Shown piece after piece: positions 8,926 to 19,485 of a stretch of 48,700 bases of DNA (within the stretch, counting starts at the first letter, position 1; every line of letters begins with the position of its first letter). A program made the position numbers and the translations under genes. Under the pieces are notes generated by a model. The model ran no database searches. It had not been told where the DNA came from and saw nothing but the letters and a program-made list of their open reading frames with translations. Location: assembly GCA_037176905.1 (NCBI GenBank), contig JBBBWG010030555.1:1-48700 (forward strand), given 5' to 3'. The DNA comes from Azolla pinnata (taxonomy: Eukaryota; Streptophyta; Polypodiopsida; Salviniales; Salviniaceae).

Positions 8926-11789
8926 CTAATGTGTGGAAGGAGGGGTGAGTTTGGGAGGACATTGGTAACACTTGGCAAAGACTCCGAAGGAGTCGATCTG
9001 GTGGACGAAATTGGTGATGCTGGCCCAGCCTCCAAACCCGAATCCGACCACGAGAGTCCATACCACCACAAACACGTTCAAGAGGTACACAGCAACCCAA
9101 CTCCTCCTCAGGAATGGAGGAGGCTTCTCCACGGCATTCTATATACGTATATACGTACGTACGTATGGATGGATGTATGTATGGCAGTGGCAACAACAAT
9201 GCACAAGATCTTTCTTGCATCAGCATCAGCAATTAGGCATCAAGGCAGCCAAGAAAACAAAATGTGACGAGAGGCTGGGCTCACCTCACGTGCGAAGGTG
9301 GTGCGATATGTGACCATGTGGGCGGCGGCTGGGATGATGTAGACGGTGAAGGTGACGAGGAGGGCGCCGATGGCCGAGTTGATGGGCCCGAAGAAGGGGA
9401 ACGCGATGGCGAGGAACCAGATGGGCAGCACGACCGGCATGCGCACAAGCGCGCGCACCCACCACACGCTCCCGTGGAACCCCGTCGCCTTCTCCCACAC
9501 AAAGTAGAGCGGCGTGCATGCGAATCCAAACGTTATGAACTGCTCCCCGTCACGCCCAAGCAGAAGGAAGCGCCAATGAGAACAAGCGGGTATCGACTAC
9601 TACTTACTACTTACTACACGACAATGCCCGCAGATCCTATTCCGGATCATGGTTTGGTGTCCGCGGAGACCAGGTCTATAGACCACTTGATTGTGTGAAA
9701 TGAGGTCACTACTCTTGACAACCTGGACTCGCACCTGATGGATGAGCATCAGGATGACGGCCGTGTCCCTCGCACGCGATCTCGGGAGCAGCGCGAAGGC
9801 ATTGGAGTGCGTGAGCAAGCTGTCCCCGTACGCCCAATACACGGCCGTGGCTGATGGTAGCGTCAGCGTGAACACGTACAGCGTTGCCCCGAGGTACACC
9901 CACTTGAACTTGCGCGGCTTCCACATGGCATGCATGATTTCCCTGTGCACAGCACCCAATGAGACCCCATTCCATTCACTCATGCGCTTCCATCAATCGC
10001 TTCATGTGACAAACGAAAATGCAATGCGCTTGATTTCCGACACACTTTCATGGCTGCTGCAAGTATCCATGCATCCATGCATCCATCCATGAAAAGAAGA
10101 GAAGAGAAAGCAAAGGAGGAGGAGGAGGAAAAAGAAGATAAGCAAGCACTCACACTGTCACAGCATGGCCGCCAAAGGTGTACAGAATGTTTGTTGCCCC
10201 GGTGAAGTAAAGCACCATGGAGCTCGGCCCCGAGTGCTTCACATCAGCCACCTGTTGTTATACATACATACATCTTTCATTATCTGCTCTACTTCAGCAG
10301 CGCATCATCATCATCACCACCGCCATCATCATCATCACCATCACCATCGTCGTCATCACCATCGTCATCATCATCATCATTTGCAATGTATGCACGACGG
10401 GCGTCACCTGTCCATGCGAGATCGCCGCGATGGTGAGGTACCACGCAGTGTAGGTGGTCATGGCTAGACCCAAGAACGACCATATCCGGTAGTTGTGGAA
10501 GGAGGGCATGAAGACCGTGAGTGCGCAGCAGGCCCCGAAGATGTAGGTCCACGTTCGCTTATCCAGATGGTCGTTGATGTAGTAGATGTTGCTGGCAGCA
10601 GCAGCATCGTTGATCCGTTAGAAAGAAAAGAATGCACAAGTGCCACTTTTATGCAGGCGGTGGTATCCAGAAGGAAGGAATTAGGACGGATTTAGGAGGG
10701 ATTTAGGATGGATTTAGGACGGAATTATGCATAATCTATACCTTCCACAGGCTATGAGCTGGATGACAGATCCAAACAGTAGGAAGGTGCAGTTGAAGGC
10801 CAGCCCCACAGCCTTCCAGTAGGGTCCCAGTAATCCATCCAGCACTTCAAACCACTGTGTGTAACATCATGCGTTGAAGACGGAATGAATAGTCAGATCT
10901 GAATCTGATGCAGAAACGCCCACGCCGAAGCGATGGCAAGAATGCGGAGGAAGAAGCGCGAAACCTACATTACTTCATTCCTGCCATATGCTCGTGTGTA
11001 CCTGAATCACATGGTTTTTGAAATCAGCATCCACATTCTTGCGCTTCTGCTTCTTCCTCCTCCTCCTCTTCTTCAGCTGCTGCTGCGGCTTCTCCTTCTT
11101 CATCATCATCGAGTCATCGTGGGGCCCGCCGCCGCCGAGCCTACTGTTCTTCTTCACACGGAACCTGTACTCGAGGTAGAGTGCGCTGATGAGGTACGCG
11201 GTCCAGCTGCCCATGAGACCGTAGAAGATCTGTAGCAGAATCCCCGATGCCATGCCCAGCTGAGCAAAGGAATAGGGCAAGGTCAACAGCACTTGCGCAA
11301 CCTGTATATATGTATGTATGTATGTATGGGAGATTGTAAGATAAGACAGCAGCAGCAGCAGAGATAGATCTCGCCCAGCTTGTCTAAAACTAAATTTGGA
11401 ATGAGAGGCCGGCGAGAAGGGGGAGCTTTAGAGATGTGGTGATGAGGGGAGCTCTTCACCTGATTGGAAGCACAGCTGAACCAGGCGTCATAGGCTGAAC
11501 CTCCATCCCACAAGAACGTCTTGAGGCGGCCCTTGAATGACTCGTCTTTCACATTGCACCCTTCCTCCTCCTCCTCCTCCTCCTCCTCCTGCTGCTGCTG
11601 CTGCTGCTGCAAGCCTCCCTCTGCTTCTGCCGCATCCTCCCCTTCCTCCTCGTCCTCATCCTCATCATCCTCTTCTGCTCCACCACCGCTCATCATCCTC
11701 ATCGACGATGCAACCACCTGCTGCATTTCCCTGTAGCTCCCCACTATATTGTTGCTTTCCTCGTGACCCTCCTTGTTGTTGGCCCCCAT
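8926..11789 (-). CDS. AUX1/LAX: AUX1/LAX auxin influx carrier, eight exons, intact
   Basis: This is a plasma-membrane proton/auxin symporter of the amino acid/auxin permease family. Minus-strand exons are 11789-11460, 11301-11002, 10854-10742, 10591-10408, 10251-10154, 9942-9735, 9539-9285 and 9138-8926. All seven introns (146-211 bp) are GT-AG and the joined frame is open for 566 residues. Family landmarks are WDGGSAYDAWFSCASNQ (94-110), VAQVLLTLPYSFAQLGM (111-127), GSWTAYLISALYLEYR, FKNHVIQWFEVLDGLLGPYW, FGGHAVTVEIMHAMWKP, GFGFGGWAS and FAKCYQC near the C-terminus. Typical AUX1 proteins have about 485 residues. The excess is an acidic and Q/E-rich N-terminus (residues 39-76) and a basic insertion at about 157-202 in the loop after the second membrane segment. 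The ATG at 11789 is the only in-frame ATG before the acidic tract. An upstream polyQ-coding stretch in the same frame lacks an ATG. Identity is very sure; the start is less so. Confidence 0.95.
10294..10382. repeat. CAT/CAC trinucleotide run in LAX intron 4
   Basis: Repeated CAT, CAC and CGC triplets fill much of the 156 bp intron 10252-10407. Confidence 0.85.
10678..10727. repeat. 12 bp GGATTTAGGA tandem repeat in LAX intron 3
   Basis: Four units with the core ATTTAGGA, spaced about 12 bp, lie near the 5' end of the 150 bp intron 10592-10741. Confidence 0.8.
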
Positions 11790-11820
11790 CTGTCTTTGTT
11801 GTTTCCTTCGCTTCACACGG

Positions 11821-11990
11821 CTGCTTGCCTGCCTGGCCGGTTGTTGTTGTTGTTGTTGTTGTTGTTGTGGTTGTTGTTGATAGCAGTACAAGAGCACTGG
11901 GTAGGTAGGATCTGCTCTCTTGTGGACGTAGCAGCACCACCTCTTACCTTCTTCTTCTTCTTCCTCTTCTTCTTCTTCTTCCTGAGCTGA
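11821..11990 (-). promoter_or_regulatory. Probable LAX 5' leader with CAA and GAA runs
   Basis: On the minus strand a GAA-rich tract ends at a strong donor-like AAG/GTAAGAG (about 11947), followed by a CAA tract and then the LAX ATG at 11789. This could be a leader intron of up to about 158 bp ending at ACAG just before the ATG, but that acceptor has a poor pyrimidine tract. Transcript data would decide. Confidence 0.3.
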
Positions 11991-12371
11991 TCTGATCTGC
12001 TCTGATCTTACTTCATTTGGGCGGGCAGACAGGTAATCAGTCCTCTGGAAGACTGGAATTTATATCGAGATAATATATATCTACATATATGGATCTATGT
12101 ATATAGTATATGCGTCGTCGATGGGATAGAGGGGTACATACATACATGATACATAGATGATGGATATGAATCAGAGTGATGGTAAGGACGGATTTACGTC
12201 GTCGTTCCAGCAGCTGCAGAAGAAAAAGAAGAAGAGGAAGGCAGAGCAATGTCAGTCACATACACTAGATTTTACCCTCCCGCCGTCGTGGCCTTGCTTC
12301 GCACACATACACAAGGTGAGTGATTGAAAGAAAGAAGAGGGGCTGCCAGAAACCCTAGCTAGCTAGCTCTA

Positions 12372-12402
<31 letters not shown>

Positions 12403-12773
12403 CAGTGAGCGAGTGAGTGTGAGTGAGAGTATAGCCTAAATAAATAACAAGCAGTAGGTGTTTCTTGGTGTTTTGCACAGTTAGCAATTTCTGTTATTAA
12501 CGAGGCGATCGTGCAGCAGTTGTAGTTAGTACAACAAGATAGTTGAGAGCGGCAAGCAGAAGAAGAAGCTCCGATTGAAGCTGAAGCTGTAGTAGTAGTA
12601 GACTGACAGACTCACTCACTCACTCACTCACCGGTCTGTGTGTGGATGTACTTACTATGTTGTAGACTGTAGTAGCAGTGAGGCAAGCAAGGAAGAAGGT
12701 CCGAGGCAGGCAGTAAGGAAGTAAGCAGGCCTTTCTTTCTTCTGACTGTGTCTGGGTGCGCCTCACACACACA

Positions 12774-12774
<1 letters not shown>

Positions 12775-12809
<35 letters not shown>

Positions 12810-12852
12810 ATCTGTCTTCTTCTTCTTCTTCTTCTTCTTCTTCTTCTTCTTT
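12775..12852. repeat. (TC)n-(TTC)n compound microsatellite
   Basis: A TC run of about 30 bp is followed by a TTC run of about 36 bp, with a short spacer between. It lies about 1 kb upstream of the LAX start codon. Confidence 0.9.
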
Positions 12853-13111
12853 CGTCTTGTGATGGAGGAAGGGGAGATTGTAAACAATTATAGTCGCAAG
12901 ATTAAGACCACCCAAGTATGTGTGTGTGTGTGTGTATATATAGACATCGAGATATATATAAATATATGTGTATGTAATGTATGCATATGCAATGTTGGGT
13001 GCGTGTGGAGAAAGAATGCAGAGAGAGATAAAAAAAGGCGGAGACAGAAACAGTGTAAGTTGTAACTGTGCATGCCATGCATGTACATTTGTGTGTGTGA
13101 GAGAACTGTAT

Positions 13112-13136
<25 letters not shown>
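13112..13136. repeat. (GA)n microsatellite
   Basis: An uninterrupted GA run followed by GATGAT triplets, upstream of LAX. Confidence 0.85.
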
Positions 13137-13142
<6 letters not shown>

Positions 13143-13869
13143 GATGATGATGATGGTGGCGATGGTGGTTATGATGCTGGAGATGATGATGATGGCCATG
13201 AATGCGAGGAGAGAGCAAGAAAGATGATGCATATACACATACATACATATGTACACCGTATCCACACACATATATATACATATGTGGGGGGGACCTGTTA
13301 TGTTTTCCAATCCTTTCTTCTTCTACATATGTTTTAGACAATATATATACATTATTAGTATTACTAGATTTGGTTCTCTAGCTTCCGTTTTCATTTTTTG
13401 TTCTTTTGGTTGGGTATTTTGCTTTGGGTTTCGCAAATCTTCTTGCAATTTGTTTTGAGAGTTTGTGGACCGGCAACTACTACGACTACTACTTACTCAA
13501 CTACTACTACTACTACTACTACTTACTCAATGTGTGTGTGTGTCTATGTATATGTTGCTTCTTGTGTGTGCTCCCTTCTTCTTTTTGTCCAGAAATAGAT
13601 CGTAATTTAGTATTGGAAACCAGCATGCCTTACCCGCCCAGTATAACGATAATTGTACATTGAGGGAAAACAATCAGGTTTATAACTGATTTCAGGGAAC
13701 CATACGATTAATGGAGAACTATCCCAGCAATCCCGTTCATTTGTACTATGGAACTTAATAAAGCCTTGGCTGTATGTATGTAGCTAAGGATGTATTTTCA
13801 ACCCTTCCTCTCGAGTAACTAAGGGCGAAAATCTCCATTTGCAAGGAGTGAAATGGCACTGTATCTCCT

Positions 13870-14640
13870 CTTACCCTATCTTGAATAAAATGGAAAAGAA
13901 AATCTTTCACTTCTTCTGAGAGACACTTTGGATTCACCCGTGATAATGTCGAATTGGCCATTTAAGGCAAAAACCATCACCTCCTCCCCGGAATCCATGA
14001 CGAACGATTTCAGGGGTGATACCCACCATCTTCTCTTCAAATGCTTTCTTGCATCTTCGCGAATGAACGAACATATGAGTTGCCGTCTAGCTTGTTCACA
14101 AGTACCTGGAAACCGAATATTCACTCACCACATGAAAATCATCTAGTAAAAAAGGCGCGGTTTCTAACCGGAGATTCAAATTGGAGAGTGTTGGGCCTTC
14201 AAAATGACATCCACACTCTTGATATCCAAGTTACAGTCACTCCTGTAAAGATGGGTGCCAAACTTTTAAGTACTCTTTTCCGGATTTGTTGGGCATATTA
14301 TAAACAATCCCAGAAAGCGTGCCATAGCGATTCTTCCCCATTACCACACATCAAGCAAATTGTGGGTAGCTTGGCTTTGGCAAGCCACAATCTTACCGTA
14401 CTATAGCATTGTATATTACCCAACCACTAGAAGTTGCATGCTTTCCTTGTTACTTGATTCTCCCATAATCTGTTCCAACAATTTACAATTAATTGTTCCA
14501 AAATATTATATCGATTCCACAACCTCCTTAATGCCGGATTTTTCCTTTCCAAGGACTGCAAAAATCGTCCACAAACAGTGTATTGGAAAAAAATTGACGT
14601 GTTGATCAGTTCTTCTAAAAGGCACGGTCCTCATGGAAGA
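13870..14640 (-). pseudogene. LINE (non-LTR) ORF2 tail remnant with zf-RVT motif
   Basis: On the minus strand at about 14385-14200 the reading LPTICLMCGNGEESLWHAFW followed by DC has the C-x2-C-x(9)-H-x4-C pattern of the zf-RVT domain found after the reverse transcriptase of plant L1-type LINEs, followed by AQQIRKRVLKSLAPIF. A Pro/Tyr codon in the Cys region has become a stop. Downstream (14124-13760) two open pieces, one with REDARKHLKRRWWVSPLK, may be the C-terminal end. I do not recognise them. It is a broken element and no poly(A) tail or target duplication was identified. Confidence 0.55.
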
Positions 14641-14699
14641 TCTTTAAGCACAAAAGTCCCATAAAATCCATACTTCCTGATTTGCATTTTCACGCGGCG

Positions 14700-15114
14700 G
14701 ATTGATACGTCACACCTTGTCAGCAAATCCTATGATATGTACGTACGTTGATATTCGCACATGCAGCCATTGCAATTGATTCCTTGGTAAGACGTAGCAA
14801 CACTAGTTATTTCGATTGATCTATGAGGGAATTGGGTCGATGTGTCGCTCCTGGTCAACAAATCCCATGATACATACGCTGTGTTATATGTACATGCAGC
14901 CATTTCGAGTGATTCCTTTGGTAAGATATACATGGGGCTACCAACACTAGTTATTACCATATTTCTCCGAGGGATCCGAGTTGATATGCCACTCCTTGTC
15001 GACCGATGCTATGATAAAAAGTACTTTGCTGTATATAAAACAGAGCCATCCATTTCAACTGATTCCTTGATAAGAGATATGGGTTTAGCAATCCTAGTTA
15101 AATTTCGGGGATAA
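14700..15114 (+). repeat. Threefold diverged tandem repeat, 133-150 bp units, partly open frame
   Basis: Three related units carry GATTCCTTGG-like anchors at 14778, 14911 and 15061. The last two units share one open frame (14842-15114) and read in parallel: MSLLVNKSHDTYAVLYVHA against MPLLVDRCYDKKYFAVYKTE, and ISSDSFGKIYMGLPTLV against ISTDSLIRDMGLAILV. The first unit has stops. I do not recognise a family. It could be a piece of a repeat protein gene or a plain minisatellite that happens to stay open. Confidence 0.55.
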
Positions 15115-15695
15115 GCATATGGGATGATGGGGGGGTTCCATCTTTCGACCCCTTCCAACACTCAAAATTGCATGATACTCTCCCATGGAAGCACACGCAT
15201 TCATCATCAAACTTGCTAGGCAAGAAAGAAAGACTTTCTTTGTTTTCATGTGCTGCAAAGCAGTGGCACTTGCCATGTGTACGTATGCAATACAAAAACA
15301 TATACATGCATGCATGCCATAGCCACATACCATACAAACCAACTAACTCACTATGTAGCCAAACAGGTATAATCACTGCATAGAAACAAGAAAACAGCGT
15401 CGATCCGAGGCAGGTAGGCTTTACTGTGAAGTCACCAGCAGCATGCAATAAGACTTGGTTTGTTTGGCTAAGGAAGAAGAAGAGTTCATTGAATTGATCA
15501 AAGCTGGCGGCTCTGGGGCAGCCTGCCCTCTTCTCTTCTCTCTCTCTCTCTCTCTCTCCTTCTGACAAACTATGCAAATCCAGCCAGCTGTATGTACACT
15601 TTGGCTTTCTTTTATCCAAACGGGAGGGAAGGAGGGATGGCTTCTTTCTTTTCGTTTCTTAATAATTTATCACCACCATTCCCTCATCATCGCTG

Positions 15696-15696
<1 letters not shown>

Positions 15697-15733
<37 letters not shown>

Positions 15734-15780
15734 TCCCAAATTCATAAAGATGCTGCTGCTGCTGCTGCTGCTGCTGCTGA
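15697..15780. repeat. (GA)n and (GCT)n microsatellites
   Basis: A GA run at 15697-15731 and ten GCT triplets at 15751-15780. Frames across them are repeat translations. Confidence 0.9.
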
Positions 15781-16479
15781 TGGTGCTGAGCGGCAAAAGC
15801 AATCAAGCAAGCACTCGCTCCTTGGAATCAGTTCCCTGATTTCGACATACATACATACATACACACACATACATGGTAACTACCAATACTAAATAAGAAT
15901 AAAGATACATCATGAATGAACGAAATGGATTTGGCTGGGCTGCGCCTTTTCATCTTAGCTTCAGTTTCTGTGGTATAGCTCTCTACAGACAGTCTCGTCT
16001 CTCTACAGCTCGCTCGCTCTGGCTCTCTCTCTCGTCTCCACCAGGTGAGGTTAGGTGAGGTGAGGTAAGGTGAAGTATTATTAATTAATAAGAAATCTTT
16101 GTCCACAAGCCCAAAAGAGTTCGGCCTTGACCCAAAATCAAAACTCTACCATTGTTGAGAGTCTCTCCATCTAATTACCTACCTGCCACAAACTCACTCA
16201 CTCACTCAAAGGAGGAGGGGGAGGAGGACTGTTCGTCCCAAGTTCCAACCCCTTCTTTTTTCTTTTCTTGAATGTATGTGTGTGTGTGTATATGATATAT
16301 ATATATATATAGTCTAAAGTAAAACAGCGGAGGAGGAGATGTCACCGCAAATTGCCCGTGAGGAACAAAAATGGAACCTCTGCATATGGACATTGTGGTG
16401 TGTCATGGTGTGTGTGTGGCTAGCGTATGTTATGTACATAGTAGTACTAGCAGTAGTAAGAACATCATGATCATTCATA

Positions 16480-16523
16480 GCAATAGCCGTAGCAGTAGCA
16501 GTAGCAACAGTAGCAGCAGCAGC

Positions 16524-16560
<37 letters not shown>

Positions 16561-16585
16561 GTAACAGTAGCAGCAACAGCAGAGC
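16480..16585. repeat. (AGC/AAC)n trinucleotide region
   Basis: AGTAGC units pass into a pure AAC run (16523-16560) and back. The long polyN frame across it is a repeat artefact. Confidence 0.9.
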
Positions 16586-16835
16586 CGCGTGCGAGTCACA
16601 TACGCAAATAGTTGGTCAGTCATATTCTTCCAAATTCGTTGCCCGATGGGATGTATACATACATAATGCGCTTACACCGCGTTGCATAATTGCTCTTTAC
16701 TTCCTTCTTAATTTTGCACGGCTCGTTTCGTGGGAAGGGAATTAAGGGACGTAGATACACAACAGACAAACATATGTTCTTCTACAACTAACTGTTTCTT
16801 TGCAAATGTGACGTACGTGCCACCCCACTCACTCA

Positions 16836-16851
16836 CCGATTGATTGATTGG

Positions 16852-16884
<33 letters not shown>

Positions 16885-16894
16885 CGATCGATTG
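16836..16894. repeat. (GATT)n microsatellite
   Basis: A tetranucleotide run of about 13 units ending in GATCGATC. Confidence 0.9.
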
Positions 16895-18378
16895 GCTTCT
16901 CCTCTCTACATGCAATAATGACGTATGTATGTATATCTGTCTGTCAGTCAGTCAGGCTTCCTAGTACAGCTGCTAGTAATCGTTGTAGCTGTAGTAAGTG
17001 TAGGCTGGAGCGAGCATAAATCAAATTCATGCGGCCAAACCACGAGGGCATCATCGAATGGGATATCTCATTGAGCTTCCTGCTGCACACAAAGGAACAA
17101 ATACATGTATGTATGTATGTGTACGTGTGCTGGCGATGATCCATCCATCCATCCATGGATAGGCCCACCAGCCATATATATCATTGCTTGCTTGTATGAA
17201 TGCATGCTATATACCATTTGCTTGTATTGTATGAACGCATGCAGATAGATGTATATGTATGCTGCTCACAAAGTGTGTCCGGACTAGTTACTAATGTACG
17301 TGTACTAATTACAAGGCCAAAAGGCAAAAGGAAAACAGGAGAAAGGAGAAAGGCAAAGGTTCCTGTGCCTGCGCCTGTCTCTACAGAAATAAAACAAAAG
17401 AGGTGAAAGTATTGGTGCTGTCTTTCGAATCCAATCTCTCTGTCTTGGTGCGAGTCTCCTTTTGGTTTGGAAAAAAAGGAAAAAGAAAGAAGAAGAAGAC
17501 GAAAGAAAGAAACAAAGAATAGAAAGAAGAAAGTCCATTCATCCCATCCTATGATCCTATCCATCCAACATATTCCATCATCTTGTTCAAATCATCATCT
17601 GCCGTCCGTCTGTCGATCGTAGTTAGGCGCGCACACATACACCAGAGTTGATTTGAATGTGTGTGTGTGTATTAGAAATTCGCAATATTGTATAATGTAA
17701 GTAGTACAAGAAGCAGCTGAAGAAAGTAACGATTATTATTGAAACTAATCTTCTTCTGTAGCACTAGTTAAGTGAATAAGGTCGGATGCCGTAAAATATT
17801 TCGTCGTTTGTTGCTAGAGTACATGGATTGGGCACTGAGCAGCTGCTTGATCTGCAAAGCTGGTCGCGTGTACGTATAATAATTCGGTATATTTAGTGCA
17901 ACTGATTGTAAATATTACTATTCTATTGTAACATTACTTATGCATGTTCCAGCTTAAGTTTAATCCTCAGGCAGGAAGGACGGACTGAGAGAGCTTCTTC
18001 GGAGAGCAGCAGCTTCATGCAGACTCCTAGTGCAGCTGCTCCATGCAATTAGGTAGGATTCATTCTAATTCTACTCCCGATACTGCAGCTACGTCATACA
18101 ACAAAGACTACAGTGATTACATTGAAAACAGTTTCTCCCAATATATATATATATACATATATATCTTGTTTGTCTGGTATAATTTGGGATCACTAGCACT
18201 AGCCACTTACTCCTCACTGATCCATACTGATGATCACATCCATCCATCCATCCATATCTAGTAAGTAAGTAGTCATTGACGTGGGTTTCATCATCATGTT
18301 GGGCCGCTCAATGTTTAGGCCCCTTCGAGATCTCATTCATGCATGCAATATATGCATGCATGCTGCATGGACTAGAAA

Positions 18379-18413
18379 GGAAGAGGAGGAGGAGGAGGAG
18401 GAGGAGGAGGAGA
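18379..18413. repeat. (GAG)n microsatellite
   Basis: About eleven GAG triplets. The polyR frame across it is a repeat artefact. Confidence 0.9.
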
Positions 18414-19079
18414 AGGGTCCACATGATTGAACTTCTTCCCGCGGGATCTCATCGACTTTAATAGAGAAAAGATCAGTCTTTGTTTTGACACTACTCATGC
18501 AAAAGCTGATTCAGAAGGAATGGAATATTATGATGGGTGGCTCACGTCGGGCATCATCAGTGTGCTGCCGCCGCCTTTTTGTTTTGCCTCTCCCCCGCTC
18601 CCTCTTTTCTTTTGTGAGTGTGTGGGATCCGACATGTCATCACCAATCATCACAGGCGGTAGTAGCACTAGTCGTCCTCGTAGGAGTTACAGTAGACGAC
18701 GTTGTCTGCAGATGATCAATGGCTAACTAACAACACACCGTGTCACTACCGCTACATGGCCATCTGGAGTGTGCAATATACATACATATACATGTTGTTC
18801 AATTATATACAGCACACCTTGAGGTAGGGTTGCAAGATGGATTGGGTACCTGCAGCTCTTGAAACGCTTGCTTGCCTGCTTTGCTATATGTGTGTAATAT
18901 TGCAGATGAGCAACAACAAGCAGTCTACCACAGAAGAACCAATGAATCAGGTTACGTGAATTGATGATTACAATGGGCCATGCATGCAATCATATGGCTG
19001 ATGGACCTCGCAAGCTGCAACATGCAGCCATGCATACATACGCATTGTGCTATTATTTTGTTTGGCTATTATCTGTAAT

Positions 19080-19485
19080 TCCTTAAAGTACTGTATTTTA
19101 ACGCCTGCTTAGATTAAGAATTGTAACAGATTAACGCCTATTCTTACTATTTGCTATTTCCTAATCGGTGTTTGTGCTAATTAACTTGATAGCACCCCGA
19201 TGTAATTATCAGAGGTTGGGGTTGCTAAATTTAGGGTTCAATCAAATCAGAGGTTAATCGACAATGGAGCAACTTCTCTAAGAATGTTCTAGTTATATTA
19301 CATAATCAACAGTTATTAGTTGAGGCGATTGAGATGATGGCCTAATTACATTGGGGGCGATCAAGATTATGACTTAATTAGCACGAACGCCGATTAGGAA
19401 ATAGTAGTACTTGGCGCTAATTTGTAATTTCCAATTCTAGTAGACATTAAAATGTAATTTAAAATTTCGTTAGGCATTTTTTGGT
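19080..19485. mobile_element. Fold-back (MITE-like) element, about 400 bp
   Basis: Two imperfect inverted arms of roughly 130 bp can be read. TATTTCCTAATCGGTGTTTG plus TGCTAATTAA at about 19154-19184 pairs with TTAATTAGCACGAACGCCG plus ATTAGGAAATA at about 19374-19403. Outside these, AACAGATTAACGCC pairs with GGCGCTAATTTG. Inside, CACCCCGATGTAATTA pairs with TAATTACATTGGGGGCG. No ORF lies between the arms. This is the structure of a non-autonomous fold-back or MITE element. I could not fix the tips or a target duplication. Confidence 0.65.

Larger units (their letters stand above)
11991..13750. other. LAX upstream region, microsatellite-rich, no gene
   Basis: The region holds (TG)n at about 12375-12402, (CACT)n at 12608-12630, (TC)n then (TTC)n at 12775-12852, a second TG/TA run at about 12918-12970, (GA)n at 13112-13136, GATGAT runs to 13195 and (TAC)n at about 13480-13523. 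All long frames here are translations of these repeats. It is the likely promoter side of LAX, but I see no TATA box distinct from the TA repeats. Confidence 0.6.
15115..19070. other. Gene-free stretch with many microsatellites
   Basis: I find no protein family on either strand. The repeats include (CT)n at about 15535-15560, (GA)n 15697-15731, (GCT)n 15751-15780, GGTGA runs at 16044-16074, (AAC)n 16523-16560, (GATT)n 16836-16894, CATC runs at 17140-17158, TA runs at 18141-18163 and (GAG)n 18379-18413. Repeated CATGCATG motifs also occur, for example 18340-18362. It may be distal LAX regulatory DNA, which is inference. Confidence 0.6.

Noticed and set aside
8789-9232. 147 aa minus-strand frame ending in repeated Tyr-Ile-His-Thr
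   Set aside because: It is a translation of the TATG microsatellite and an alternative frame of LAX exon 8.
9264-9698. 144 aa plus-strand frame
   Set aside because: It is the antisense shadow of LAX exon 7, whose own frame matches the family residue for residue.
11521-11990. Plus-strand frames rich in Ser, Cys, Pro and Leu
   Set aside because: They are antisense readings of the Q/E-rich part of LAX exon 1 and its leader repeats.
12624-13341. Several frames of 87-177 aa with polyK, polyE or His/Ile runs
   Set aside because: All are translations of TC, TTC, GA and TG microsatellites.
16371-16745. 124 aa frame with a polyAsn/Ser tract
   Set aside because: It is a translation of the AGC/AAC repeat with no recognisable flanking domain.
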